Assembly: GCA_014871385.1 (NCBI GenBank)
Contig: CM026427.1
Span: 14,034,430 to 14,098,429 of the forward strand
DNA length: 64,000 nucleotides
Direction: 5' to 3'
Source: Ceratodon purpureus
Lineage: Eukaryota; Streptophyta; Bryopsida; Pseudoditrichales; Ditrichaceae
Of the stretch, positions 45,061 to 57,627 are shown one piece after another. Each line of letters opens with the position of its first letter. The first letter of the stretch is position 1. A program made the translations under genes and the position numbers. The notes below the pieces were generated by a model. That model was not told the origin of the DNA. It did no database searches and worked only from the letters and a program-made list of their open reading frames with translations.

Positions 45061-45730
45061 GTCCGCGTGTTGGTGGATGATTGTTGAAGTGGAGAGAGTT
45101 CATGGTTAGATTGAAGATATTTTTTGTTGGAGCGGAGCGGATGAGTGAGAAGTTGATGTCTGGTACTCTTTTGATGTTGTGATAGTGACATGTGACTTGA
45201 TGGAGTAATCCATTTTCTATCTGTGTTGAGGTGGCGGTATTAGTTATGAATTGGAGCTGGGAGTTCAATTTGGAGGATGATCATTAAGCGGTTGCCAGGG
45301 TTTGCAGGTAGGTTTGCGACGAGTGGATTGAAGAAATTACATGCGACGCATAATTGAATTGATTGAGGGAGTGAGAGCATTCGGAGCTCTGTGCAGGGCC
45401 GAGGGGTTTACACAAGTGGCTAAGAGGTGTTTCTATGAGCTTGAAACGTAAGACTTAGCTGCATCGATAACTGCATCATTAATGTTGTGCTGACGCGTTA
45501 CTGTATGAAGAGAATTTCCGTGTCTATTAAAGAATATTGGAGAGATAACGAGGAAGATGTGAGTCGTGGCGGACACAGAAATCCGTAGTCGTAGGACAAC
45601 TTTTGGAGGTTGTAGAAATTGCACACTTCTAGAGTGTCTGGTCTGCAATCATCAGTCGAAGTTTCAAGGTTTGAGAGAATTTTAAAGTCTGGTTGTGTGG
45701 CAGAAACCCTTCGTAGTTCATCAAAGCAGG

Positions 45731-46159
45731 ATGCCTTTTAAAGACGATTCACCGTTTGAGAAGAGAACCGGAAAACTGAACATGGATTCAGACAATGGAA
45801 AGGAGATTCAGAAGCCCCTTCTAGAGCCTGAAGGCGACGTACATACTGAAGGGCAGATTGTTTACGGTGACACAGTAGAGAGTGAAAAAGAAGATCATCT
45901 GCACACGCCTTTGGTGAAGCATGTCCATTTTTCCGAGTCTTTGCAGCGCGTATTGGAGAAAAAGGAATGGGATGAGGAGATGGGGCTGAACAAGGACGAT
46001 GACGAAGAAGAGGAGGAAGAGGAAAGCACATGGGAAGAATTTTGGGAGTGGGTTAAAGCGGAGACCAAGTGTTACGCTAACTACATTTGTCCGGTTGTTC
46101 TAGTAAATGCGTGTATCCTTTTTGTCATCATCTATTACTTCTGGAGCCGGAAAAACTAG
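45731..46159 (+). CDS. Acidic protein with C-terminal membrane anchor, unknown
   Basis: 142 residues from ATG 45731 (MPFKDDSPFEKRTGK). The body is hydrophilic and acidic, with a Glu/Asp run (about residues 94-105) before STWEEFWEWVK. One hydrophobic segment (about residues 118-137, CPVVLVNACILFVIIYYFW) is followed by SRKN, so a tail-anchored protein facing the cytosol is predicted. Codon use looks genuine. A splice acceptor (GTGTGGCAG, about 45,702) lies just upstream of the ATG, so the leader is probably spliced. A strong donor (TAG|GTGAGA) follows the stop directly, with a likely acceptor (CCCATGCAG) near 46,361, giving a 3' UTR intron. I do not recognise the family. Confidence 0.55.
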   Translation: MPFKDDSPFEKRTGKLNMDSDNGKEIQKPLLEPEGDVHTEGQIVYGDTVESEKEDHLHTPLVKHVHFSESLQRVLEKKEWDEEMGLNKDDDEEEEEEESTWEEFWEWVKAETKCYANYICPVVLVNACILFVIIYYFWSRKN

Positions 46160-48767
46160 GTGAGAATCGATCTGTGCCAACATCTATTGTTTCCTGCTGT
46201 ATACTATTCGCTTCGTGAGGATGATTCTTCTCACGAATCAGCTTCTATAACAAATTGCTTCAGATTTTGCTTCAATGTCTAGAGCTTTCGATAATCCTGT
46301 TCTGAGAATCTAGTGTTATTGTTAGTTGAGGTTGTAACTTTCTTGTCACCTCCCATGCAGGTTTTCATAGATTGTGTTTCAAGCAACAAAGACGCTCACC
46401 ATGGAAAGCCTGTTCATCGCGCCGGGATATTTGGAAGTCAAATGGAGATAGATTACTACATTTGCGGGAATGAGTTTCTGTTTTCAGCACAAGAATAAGA
46501 ACAGTTGAAGCTCAGACATGAACCGCCCATTTCCAGCTTTGGTATGAACAATAAGGTAATGTTACGACTCTACTCTGGCTAGATTAGAAGAGGAGTCGGT
46601 AGCCAGAAGTTAAAGTGACTCGAGTATGATTTAAAGAAGAGCAAAGGTACATACGAGGAACACTGTACAGTATAGCATGTATAATTGAGTCTTTGCTCAC
46701 TTTCAGGATACTGCGTGAGGAGCTCCTTAAAGTTTTTACAGGTAGTTAAGGCAGGTTATTCATTAGCAGTATGCGTGATTGCCGTTTAGTTTGAAACCTC
46801 ATACATAGCATGCCATTGAGTTTGTGGCTTTCTTTCTCGGACTACGGGAGCCTAGACTGATCTTTCGGCTTTTGTACATATAATGCACGAGTTCCGGACT
46901 TCTGAATTTCGGATGTTACTGTATATTCAATGTTTGAACTTGCAGTTTTCTAAATTTCTTTCTCTCAAATTTCTTGCCTCTGAGACTCTGACATAGGTAA
47001 GGTAGAAGGACCTATTCTTGAGAGGTTATTGAGAGGTCCTCTGAAGTGCTTCCCTACTATTTAACCTACAATGGTTGAGATAATACTGAAATCTATCCCT
47101 ACTACAACCTGCGACCTTGATTTGACGCTTAGAAGGATGAGATTATTATGTCCTCTTTGGATGTTTCTAATTTCCACATTTCTAGTACTTTTTTCTTAAA
47201 CTTTAATAGTTTACAATTAATTCATATCAGCTCCAAATAATGAAACCACTTGAATTGAACTCAGTTTTCCAATGCAAGTACAAACAAGACATTTTCAGAT
47301 AGTCATGAAAAATATTTTTTAACTCCTGTATGTCAATATTGGATATACAATGACATTTAATATACAATATTCTTATCAATCATTGAATATACAGGAACAT
47401 CGGAAATTCAGAAGCCTGAAACAGACACACTATTATTGATAAAAATGACACACTGCAATCGATAAAAGTATGGAATATTGAATATAAAATAAATTTTCAG
47501 TATGTCGACAGCAGGTTAGTTCCCCTTGATCAAATATATGTTCATTGTTGAAAAATAAGGTTGGTTTACCAAAACTTTAAGTTCTTGATTTTAGTTCTTT
47601 CAAAGATAATCACTAAAAAAGCCACTTAAAATAAAAAAATATATCACTAAAAAAATTATTATATTTTTAATTTTCCATCCTTCAAATTTTAATTCATGTT
47701 ATTTTCAAGAATTATTTATCAATGAACATCCTATCAACTTACGGAATTTGCATTTGTAAGTGCATTTCAATAAAAGTCAAAGTGGTTTCATATATTTAGA
47801 GCAAAAATAAATAACTTAGAGATTTTCAAAGAACAAAATAGAAGTTCCATCAATGTGGATGTATGACGCTCAAAGTGGACATAACAATCTAATGCATCAA
47901 ATGGTCAAGGCATACAAAAAGAGGTTTTATACGGGCTAGCTTTGGGTTTTGTCACAACCATTTGAGGTGGATAATAGGATGTAATTTAAGACAATTTTCA
48001 ATATTCAATATACCTATATAATTTAATTGGAGTGGAATTACTTCAAGCATTTAATTTGTAGATTACTACAAATATCCCATAATTGTTGAAGTATTTTTCA
48101 CAAGACTAAATCAATTTATATCAACTAAACAAACAAGTTAATTGATCATATGCGGTCACATATTTTAAAAAGTACAAGAGTAATAATAAATTTGACACAC
48201 CAAGATGTACTCCTTTGTTAAATCACATTGCAATTCCACCACTCAACTACTACCATTCAAAATGAGTCACCACCAAGATCATAATCAGATAATGAAACGC
48301 AAGAATCTTACAAATCTTTCTTCAACTTGAATGCACCATGAGAGAGGGGTTGAAGCTGAAGGAATGTTAAGCACGTTCCATTGTGCGTGACTGAATCAAA
48401 GGATGCAGACCTTTAAAGGAGAAGTCTACTGACACCATTCCACTGAAGAGGTCGAATGCGCTTTCAAAACCAAACCTCCACTTGAACAAGGGTAATAACC
48501 AAATACAGACACTCCTACAAGATGCAACCATCTTCTAACATCATAACCAATTGTACCTTCCTCACTATATTTTCTTATATGCAAAGGATTTAATCAGGTA
48601 ATTGCTGAGATAGAGGTGTCCCAAATTTCACCGCATTGTGCAACTTAGAGTTGAATCCGCTCACAACAGATCTTACTCGACTGCATATGACGTATACAAA
48701 TTGGAGGGCTTTAAACAGATCGCTTGTGATGTATACAAGGATCCACATACCATACTGGGGAAGAGGG
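46160..48767. other. 3' region and AT-rich intergenic DNA
   Basis: Up to about 47,000 may be the spliced 3' UTR of the preceding gene. After 47,150 it is AT-rich, with no recognisable gene or element ends. Confidence 0.45.
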
Positions 48768-49475
48768 AACTATAGTCAGAAGATGGTCATTACAAGCACA
48801 CACACTTCTCTCAATTCAAGCGCTCAAAGTTTGAACGCATGATTGGTCGACAGATTCTTTAAACGTTTGGAGAATTACTCCTGCAATGAAAATTTTCAGC
48901 AGTTTAATATGTACAACGCTGCACGTTCATGTGCAGATGTTTCCTCTTGCCGAGTGCTTAAACTTCCCAAAGCTACTGTAAACAGACACCTCGTCCAACA
49001 TTTTCACATTGAAGGAACATTTATCAACTCCTTCATGGACGGTGCACTCGAGTTTGTACTAAACAGCTTTTGAATGCTGCACAATATAATTTACTTCCAT
49101 GTTCGACTAGGAAGTGGAGTGCATCAAAATAGCATTCAGGGAATAAAATATTGCATAAAAACTAATCAAGTTTGTATGTTTCCGGCCAGAGCCCTAGAAG
49201 CAGTGGCTGTGTCTCTTAATGCTTGCCATTTCTTCAATTTCATGTATGCTTTTGCGCAACACTTTCTTGATCTGCTCCGGAGTTGCAGGTTCTGAGCCGT
49301 CCTTCACTGATAATATACAGCACTGGAATCTGAGTTCGCTCTTTCTCAGCCATCATTGTTATGATTTCTTCGTTGCATCCCTCCCTTTCTCCAAACGGAA
49401 GGGTTCTGAAGCTTGGCAACTGTAAACGGCCCATCTTCACTTTCTCTTTTTTTCTTTCGCGTGTAGATCAGTAGC

Positions 49476-49760
49476 TTAGTACATTGTGAGCCTCATCAAG
49501 GACGCCAGAATCTCCTCATTCACGTCTTCGATCAAGGTCCCTCCCATCCTCAGCTTCTCCAAGTCCACCCCCTCCCTTTCCAACCATCTTCTGATTCCTG
49601 GCCACCTCTCCAAACTCCGCTTCAAAACCAACTCACTGCATGGCAGAGTGATGATCACCTTCTCCTTCATCACCTCCACCTTCACCTTCTTCAGTTCCGC
49701 CATCCTCACCTCCACCTGCATCGCCATCGCTTGACCTGCGCCTCCCTCCATGATGGCCAT
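49476..49760 (-). CDS. Small protein, duplicated gene copy A
   Basis: 94 residues from ATG 49760 (MAIMEGGAGQAMAMQVEV); a second ATG four codons on is also possible. There is no recognised domain. It is rich in Lys/Glu/Val and Leu, with a predicted beta/alpha pattern (KVKVEVMKEKVIITLPCSEL, then RWPGIRRWLEREGVDLEKLR). A minus-strand TATA-like AATAAATAGAGG lies at about 49,806-49,817, about 50 bp upstream of the ATG. The paralogue at 54,565 differs by a few substitutions and one in-frame 3-bp deletion before the stop, so the frame is kept in both. GC content is well above the surrounding DNA, which supports coding. Confidence 0.5.
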   Translation of the reverse strand: MAIMEGGAGQAMAMQVEVRMAELKKVKVEVMKEKVIITLPCSELVLKRSLERWPGIRRWLEREGVDLEKLRMGGTLIEDVNEEILASLMRLTMY

Positions 49761-51610
49761 ACAGTATTCGTGAAATGTGAGAATGAACGATGGAAGAACT
49801 CAACCCTCTATTTATTAAGTGGAAGCTGAAGTCATTGCTTGCGACACAAGCAAATCATCCCATCATCTAGAACATGCTAGAAACGCAGATCCAGCTCACA
49901 CATGGCTGGAATATGATGGATGGTCGGAAAGGGAACCATTCAGCGGAGACGATCTACTCACTCAGATAACTCGAAGCCTCTGGTGTCCTAATTAGACTTA
50001 AATCCGCCAGACTCGAATTAGCTTACAGAACAAGTTCCCAGCTTCTAGAACTCAATCCCTTAGAAGACGTGGTAGCAGTCCTTGTCTTGCACGATTTCGC
50101 TAGACAAAAGTAAGCCTTCGGCTTCCCATCCAAACCATTTTGTAAGCTTCTCTGGGTTAGAGGCTGCTCTGCTGAAGGGGAAGATGTCATGGCTCCCTCG
50201 TCCACCAGCCCCTTCGAACTCCCATAGATCTTTCCACTTTAGCAGCAACACAGCCTTGGAATCACTACACCCTTGGGCTTGGAATCTGAACCCGACAAGT
50301 CATGCATGATGCTGAAACTCGACAAGTTCTCAAATCATGAGCGTGCATCCCAACGCAGTTCGCAATTGAACGGATTCTTCATATCCCCGCTGAAGGGAGT
50401 GTTGTCTCGGCGATTGTGCCATTTGCCTTGCTTCATTGTCGTGTAACATCATTATGCTGTGCCTGTGGTATAACATAATCATGTAGCCCATGAAGGTGCC
50501 CTCCCGGAGGTGCTGTGGTGTTTCACGTCGAATTCCCCGAGACGAATAGCGAGCTCCTCTCTCCTGCACAAATCGTGCCCAAGAGCTGTATCCACAAGAG
50601 CATAATTTATACACTATTGTCAGGTTCTGGATCTGCTTTGACGACCAAATTGCCAATTAACTGAATGCTACACAATTGCAAATATAGAGAATTGTGCATT
50701 TAGCTGCTCATCGTCTCATTCAATCCTTTACCTCAGTGGACTGAGGATGTTAGACTCATCTGAGACCATGTCTTATAGTATATGATTTCCTCAATTTCTA
50801 CGGAATTCATTTCTCAAAAGAATATGTGAGTCATGGTAATTAGAAAATTTCTGTGGGGCTGAATTTTTGAAAATCATGTTCAATCCCCATCATATGTTTG
50901 TAACGGAATGTATCCTAGAAAATTCATCTAGATCTGGCTTTATTTATTTAGTATTTGAATACATTTTTTGATTGGTCGAATACATAAGTTGCATTCATGA
51001 AAAAAGGAAAAAATGTGAACTATGAAATTTTAAACATCATTAGTATTATCATATAGTAAGTTTTCTTGCATTACAAAAATGTCAAATTAAATCTTTTATT
51101 TCCATATAAATAAGGTTTGACCATACTGGTCTTCTTTTGAAATAGTTTCCTCTCGAGGTATTGACTTCAATAGTACATATTTCAAATAATGGAAATAACA
51201 AACAAACTTGTTTAGCAAAAGTCATGTAAAGTAGTACTATAATCCAAAACTGTTGCAAAGAGCTTTAGAGATTAACGTGTCTAAGAAGTACAAATCACTT
51301 GAATGGATCAACTGATGTAACACTCTCTACCTTTAAGTTTTAAGATTATCTCCATTGAGCTTTGATTTGAGGATCATACACATGAAGTAGTGACGTCAAA
51401 CAACTACAAGTTTAATGACTAACAATGGCTACAAAAACATGATCTAAAGAGAATTTAAAGTTCCTTGTAACCTTGTGTTAGAAGGCGAGATCATTGAATT
51501 TTGTCCACTTATATCTTTTAAAAAAAAGTTGAATTTTTGGACATACACAAATATTGCAAATTTTCAAAATTCAAATTTTAATGACTTACCAAATACTTTT
51601 CCCTCTTTAA
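49761..51610. other. Remainder of duplication copy A
   Basis: GC-richer up to 50,660, with short minus-strand frames (50,060-50,251; 50,330-50,656) that are also present in copy B. They may be old exons, but no start, splice pair or motif supports a call. AT-rich after 50,700. Confidence 0.35.
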
Positions 51611-52337
51611 CCCCTAAATGCCCACAATGAATTTAGAGCAAAAACTGTCTTTCAACATTCATTTGTGAAGCAAGTTGGTTTTTCCAATTTTATGACATTT
51701 TTTTGGAATTTCAATCATAGGATCTTATAGCTAACTTAATAGGACATTCTTTTCATAAAATTCAAAAGAAAAACCCTAAGTTTTTGTCTTCAGAAGATAT
51801 GTTTTCAGAGTAAGATGAAGAATAAAAGGAAAAACTAAATTACTAATTACATCCACATAAAAGTAGAAAATGTCACTTTCAACGGTCAAAATGATGTGAT
51901 ACATAACCAAAAAAATTCCAATTTTTATTTTGGAAAAATTGTCAAAATTGAATTCAAAATGAGGTGTTAAAGTTATTTTCAAGTGCCCACATAACATGAC
52001 TTGTCATATCTTTAACCTCACTTATTGGAATCGATTGAATCAAATTTTTTATCCAAATATGAATCTTTACAAAAATGATGATTTTTTTTAAAAAAATAGT
52101 ATATTTGAAATTTTTTGTGGTTGCCCGCATTGTGATTTTAAACTTTCAACTATTCATTTCTTTTGCATTACATATCTGAATCTTATGGAACAAAGCTTGG
52201 CATGTACGTAATGACCTAGAGAATTCACATACAGTATCTCAGAAGTTGATATTTATTTTTGAAACTTTGGTTAAATATTTTGATATTTATCCCAAAATAG
52301 CTAGCGACCACAGTTTGGGTGCGTAGGAGTTTAAGGG
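51611..52337. mobile_element. TTAA-flanked short element, copy 2
   Basis: The left end CCCCTAAATGCCCAC follows TTAA (51607-51610). The right end ..GAGTTTAAGGG precedes TTAA (52338-52341). It is absent from the equivalent place in copy B. No ORF. Confidence 0.6.
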
Positions 52338-52575
52338 TTAAACTTAAAATTTGGGAATTGAAAAGTATAGAGCAAGAAGAAGAATAATACGACAAAAGTC
52401 ATGCTATCTTGGCTTAGTTTTGAATAACCCTGATTTTTAATTAACTATTCACAAACAAACACTAGTCGACATCAGTCTAAAGTATTTTTTTTCTTTCTTA
52501 GAAGTTAATTTTTTTCTTGCATCAAAAGCAGATATCTACAAGTTATTACAATTACCGACTTTATAAACATGCCTA

Positions 52576-52810
52576 ACCCTTAAACGACAATTCCTTCCCT
52601 CATATTCACACCCAAAATCTCATTTAAACTCTATTTTAAGCACAATTTTGTTTTTAATCTGCTTTGGCTCTATTCTAAAGAAGTATAAATCTCTTTAAGG
52701 TGCTCCGTTTGGCGTTTTAAAACCCCATTTGGTGCAATGGAGTATAAGTTATGAACAAGATTCTCTCAAGATAATTCCAAGTCCGAGGGGTTGGGGCTGT
52801 TCTTTAAGGG
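52576..52810. mobile_element. Short TTAA-family derivative, copy 3
   Basis: The ends are CCCTTAAACGAC and ..TTCTTTAAGGG with decayed flanks (CTAA, TCAA). It sits at the same place in copy A as the 820-bp element at 58,562 in copy B. Flanking sequences on both sides correspond, so it was inserted before the duplication and later shortened, or its partner was lengthened. Confidence 0.5.
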
Positions 52811-52850
52811 TCAAGTAAGTATTAAGCGCTTCATGTCAATTAATTTTTTA

Positions 52851-53841
52851 AGCAACATATTTTCTAAATAAAAAAAATCAAATATTTTCTAAATAAATAA
52901 ATAAAAATATCATCATTTTCTAGAAATTCATATTTACATTAAAAGCTTTAAGTCACTCCAATCTAATAAGTGAGGTAAGAGATATGAGAAGTCTTAATAT
53001 GCCGGAAATTTGGTCCACTCCAGATTAAAATAATTGTAAGAACTGATTTTGAAGTTGATTTTAACAATTTTTCAAAATAAAAATTGGAAAAGTTTTTGGT
53101 TACTCATTACATCAATTTATAGTTGGAGTTGATATTAACAATGAGCTTGTGGCTTGGTGTCCAAACTCAGGTTTTAAATCAACTTCTACGCTCGATTATT
53201 ATGGTTTCTTGTTACTGGTTAATTGTGACTAAAATGTCTATGCTCAAAAAGGGGGAGTAGATCTTCACTTCCATACCTTTGTCATGTGGGCTTTGGATTG
53301 AGGGTAAATCAAACAAACACTTAATTCACGTCGGTCTCCTCCAGAGATCAAAGTTCCTCACTATGGAGTAAATATTATCCACTTTAATAAAAACATAATT
53401 AACAATTTGATTTTTCCTTCTACCCTACATCTTATGTTAATTTACATATGGTTTGAAGATGAAAAATATGGTTTAATCTTTTGAATTCTTTTTTTGAATT
53501 TCTTTGCTCAGACTTTCAAGTCATTCTTTAAATGAAATATGCAATTTTCCATCCTAAAATTGTAAAGTGTATTTTTTTGAAAATTCATTGAAGATAAGAT
53601 TTCATTCTAAAATTGTAGAGTGTATTTATTTAAAAAATCACTGAAGATAAGATTTCAGTTTTTTGAAGGATTGAAAAATACTTGTTTATGAAGTTTAAAG
53701 ATAACATTCTTACAATTGATTTTGTTCATAATTCTAAAAAATTGGAATAGAATGTCTTGATAAGCTAGTTATAAAAATCCTACGGTTGAAATTGGGAAAG
53801 AATGCTACTATATTCAAAAAAATAGCTTGCTTGGATTAGGG
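52851..53841. other. AT-rich spacer between duplication copies
   Basis: AT-rich, with no gene recognised. A short internal direct repeat of the type ATCCTAAAATTGTAAAGTGTATTT occurs twice near 53,550 and 53,605. Confidence 0.45.
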
Positions 53842-54564
53842 TACTATGGTCAGAAGATGATAACCGCATGGTCATTACAAGCACACACAATTCAACTTTC
53901 TCTCAATTCAAGTGCTCAAAGTTTGAACGCATGATTGGTCGACAGATTCTTCAAACGTTTGGAGAATTACTCCTGCAATGAAAATTTTCAGCAGTTTAAT
54001 ATGTACAACGCTGCACGTTCATGTGCAGATCATGTTTCCTCTTGCCGAGTGCTTAAACTTCCCAAAGCTACTGTAAACAGACACCTCGTCCAACATTTTC
54101 ACATTGAAGGAACATTTATCAACTCCTTCATGGACGGTGCACTTTGTACTAAACAACTTTGAATGCTGCACAATATAATTTACTTCCATGTTCGACTAGG
54201 AAGTGGAGTGCATCAAAATAGCATTCAGGGAATAAAATATTGCATAAAAACTAATCAAGTTTGTATGTTTCCGGCCAGAGCCCTAGAAGCAGTGGCTGTG
54301 TCTCTTAATGCTTGCCATTTCTTCAATTTCATGTATGCTTTTGCACAACACCTTCTTGATCTGCTCCGGAGTTGCAGGTTCTGAGCCGTCCTTCACTGAT
54401 AATATACAGCACTGGAATCTGAGTTCGCTCTTTCTCAGCCATCATTGTTATGATTTCTTCGTTGCATCCCTCCCTTTCTCCAAACGGAAGGGTTCTGAAG
54501 CTTGGCAACTGTAAACGGCCCATCTTCACTTTCTCTTTTTTTCTTTCGCGTGTAGATCAGTAGC

Positions 54565-54846
54565 TTACATTGTGAGCCTCATCAAGGACTCCAGAATCTC
54601 CTCATTCACGTCTTTGATCCTGGTCCCTCCCATCCTCAGCTTCTCCAAGTCCACCCCCTCCCTGTCCAACCATCTTCTGATTCCGGGCCACCTCTCCAAA
54701 CTCCGCTTCAAAACCAACTCACTGCATGGCAGAGTGATGATCACCTTCTCCTTCATCACCTCCACCTTCACCTTCTTCAGTTCCGCCATCCTCACCTCCA
54801 CCTGCATCGCCATCGCTTGACCTGCGCCTCCCTCCATGATGGCCAT
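54565..54846 (-). CDS. Small protein, duplicated gene copy B
   Basis: 93 residues, same start (MAIMEGGAGQ) as the copy at 49,476. Differences include Glu to Asp in WLDREG, Leu to Arg and Glu to Lys in GGTRIKDV, Ala to Glu in ILESL, and loss of the final Tyr through a 3-bp deletion. The TATA-like AATAAATAGAGG and the leader are conserved. Function unknown. Confidence 0.5.
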   Translation of the reverse strand: MAIMEGGAGQAMAMQVEVRMAELKKVKVEVMKEKVIITLPCSELVLKRSLERWPGIRRWLDREGVDLEKLRMGGTRIKDVNEEILESLMRLTM

Positions 54847-56552
54847 ACAGTATTCGTGAAATGTGAGAATGAACGATGGAAGAACTCAACCCTCTATTTA
54901 TTAAGTTGAAGCTCAAGTGGTTGCTTGCGACACAAGCAAATCATCCCATCATCTAGAACATGCTAGAAACGCAGATCCAGCTCACACATAGCTGGAATAC
55001 CATGGATTGGAATGCATGATGGATGGTCGGAAAGGGAACCATTCAGCGGAGACGATCTACTCACTGAGATAACTCGAAGCCTCTGGTGTTCTAATTAGAC
55101 TTAAATCCGCCAGACTCGAATTAGCTTACAGAACAAGTTCCCAGCTTCTAGAACTCAATCCCTTATAAGAAGTGGTAGCAGTCCTTGTCTTGCACGATTT
55201 CGCTAGACAAAAGTAAGCCTTCGGCTCCCCATCCAAACCATTTTGTAAGCTTCTCTGGGTTAGAGGCTGCTCTGCTGAAGGGGAAGATGTCATGGCTCCC
55301 TCGTCCACCAGCCCCTTCGAACTCCCATAGATCTTTCCACTTTAGCAGCAACACAGCCTTGGAATCACTACACCCTTGGGCTTGGAATCTGAACCCGACA
55401 AGTCATGCATGATGCTGAAACTCGACAAGTCCTCAAAACAGTGGCGTGCATTCCAATGCTGCTCGCAACTGAACGGTTTCTTCATGTCCATGATGAGATA
55501 GTGTTCCTTCGTTTGTCACGGTGATTATGCCAAATTTTATTTGCCTTGCTTCATTGTCGTATAACATCATTATGCCATGAACAGTGTAGTGTATCATGTA
55601 GTTCATGGCCCTCCCGAAGGTGCTGTGTTTCACGACGACCATGAGAGAATTTCCGAGACGAACAGCGAGCTCCCCTCTCCTGCGCAAAGCGTGCCCAAGA
55701 GCTGAATCAACTTTGCGTGAACATACACTATTGTCAGGTTCTGGATCTGCTGTGACGACCAACATGCCAACTGACCGAATGCAGCACAATTGCAGACAGA
55801 GAATTGTGAATAAATTGGCTGCTCATTGTTTCATTCAATCCTCTAACTCGTCTCATTCAATCCAAGAACTGAGGGTGTTTGACTCATCTTAGAGCATGTC
55901 TTATGATATATGATCTCCTCAATCTCTATGGAACTTATTTCTCAAAGGAATATGTGAATCATGATGATCAGAAATTTTCTGTAGAAGGTTTGAATTTTTG
56001 AAAACCGTATTCAAATCCCATCATATATTTTTAATGTAATTTATCTTTGAAAATTGATCAAAACTTTGATCATGTCTATGTTTAGTATTTGAATCTATTT
56101 TTTGATTGGTTGAATTCATAAGTTGCAATATAATAGAAAAGAGAAAAAATTATGCAACATGAGATTGAAAATATCATTAGTATTATGAAATAGAATTTTT
56201 TTTTGCATTACAATCATGTCAAATTATATATTTTTTTTCCATATTGTTAAGGTTTGACCAATTGGTTTTCTTTTGAAAAGGTTTGGTCTACAGGTATTGA
56301 TTTCAATAATACATCTTTTAAAAACAAAAATGGGGGAAATTTATTTTATCCTTAATAAGTCGTTCAAAATAGTACTACAACGCAAAATGGGTTGCAAAGA
56401 GCTTTAAATGTTATTGTGTCTAGGAAATACAAATCATTTTAATGGGTCAAGTGTTGTAACACTCCACCTTTAGGTTTTGGGATTATCTCCATTGAGCTTT
56501 GAATTGAGGAACATACACATGAAGTAGTGTCGTCAAACAACTACAAGTTTAA

Positions 56553-57485
56553 TCCCTAAAGGTCCAGGAAACCCGATTTGGATTTTTGCTATTTCGGGTA
56601 GCCTAGTTGAAGAGGTTAAAAGTAATATTGTTGCCTTATATGTTTATTGGATGATCCCTTTACCGCAAGGTGTATGTGGTAAAATTTTCAAAGTCAAATT
56701 CCAATTTTAGAACCTTCATCTAGAAATTTAGGTTTCAAGTCCAAAACGGGCAACTTAAAATTAGATTTTTTTTTCAAATTTTTTTTAAAAAGTATCTTCA
56801 TAACCAAATCATTACTCAAAATCCAAAGTGACCCAAGCCAAAAAGTTTACCAATTTTACAAGGGCAGCCTCCAAAAATTTCATGAACAAGCTTCAAAGTT
56901 TTTTGTAATTTTACAATTTTTTCTTTAAAAAATTGTCAAAATTTGAGATTTAGGAATTTTTCAATTTTTTTTGCTTCCAAAATTTACAAACTCATAGATG
57001 TAACTTTTCACCGTTCACATTTTTTCCAAACCAAAAACATTTAATGTTATTTCAGTTTTACCATATTGATGATTTCGTACCTGCTTTTGGAAAATAATTT
57101 GCATGAAGGCCAAAAAATCAAAATAAGTCTTAAAAATTTTGCATGGAGGTGCCCAACTTAGTTACCTACATGGAAAAAAATATGAGCAAAATGTTTGGGG
57201 TAACAATCATTAAGTCTCCCTTGGCACCATTTGGACTATGTCTTTCGAGGAAAGCCAAAAAAAAAAAAAAAACAATAAACTTTGAACGTTATAATCTCAC
57301 AAATGGTAAAGATCCAAGAGTTTAAATTTGGCATGGTATTAGTGCAAGTAGTTAGGTTGAAGATCTTACGGTTGGAAATACCAGATTAGCAAATATTATT
57401 GGAAACATACATCAATTTCCATAGGGTGGTCAAAATCTGCAGTTTTCTGTTTTGGAAATGCCAAAACACCTTGGACCTTTAGGGG
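56553..57485. mobile_element. TTAA-flanked element with visible empty site, copy 4
   Basis: A 933-bp element with ends TCCCTAAAGGTCCAGG and ..CCTTGGACCTTTAGGGG. TTAA lies on both sides (56549-56552, 57486-57489). Copy A has the uninterrupted site ACAAGTTTAATGACTAACAA with a single TTAA. The terminal repeat is about 13-16 bp with one indel. The interior is AT-rich, with no long ORF, so it is non-autonomous. It shares interior blocks (GAACGTTA.AATCTCACAAA) with the element at 58,562. Confidence 0.82.
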
Positions 57486-57627
57486 TTAATAATCTACAAT
57501 GGCTATAAGAACATGATCTAAAGAGAATCTAAAGTTCCTTGCTACCTTGTGTTAGAAGGCAAGATCATTGAATTTTGTCCACTTATTTTGCTTTCTAAAT
57601 ACTTTGACTTCTCTAAAATTGTTCGGG

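Larger units (their letters stand above)
48768..52850 (+). repeat. Segmental duplication, copy A
   Basis: It matches 53,842-59,410 in the same orientation. Identity is very high over the first ~1.9 kb and lower beyond. It starts ACTATAGTCAGAAGATGG and includes the small minus-strand gene at 49,476. Unlike copy B it lacks the insertion at the site ACAAGTTTAATGAC (about 51,394). It carries its own TTAA-flanked element at 51,611-52,337 and a shortened element at 52,576-52,810. Confidence 0.88.

Noticed and set aside
48843..49295. Plus-strand short frames repeated at 53,935-54,384
   Set aside because: They recur only because the whole segment is duplicated. The pair differs by frame-changing indels, and there is no motif.
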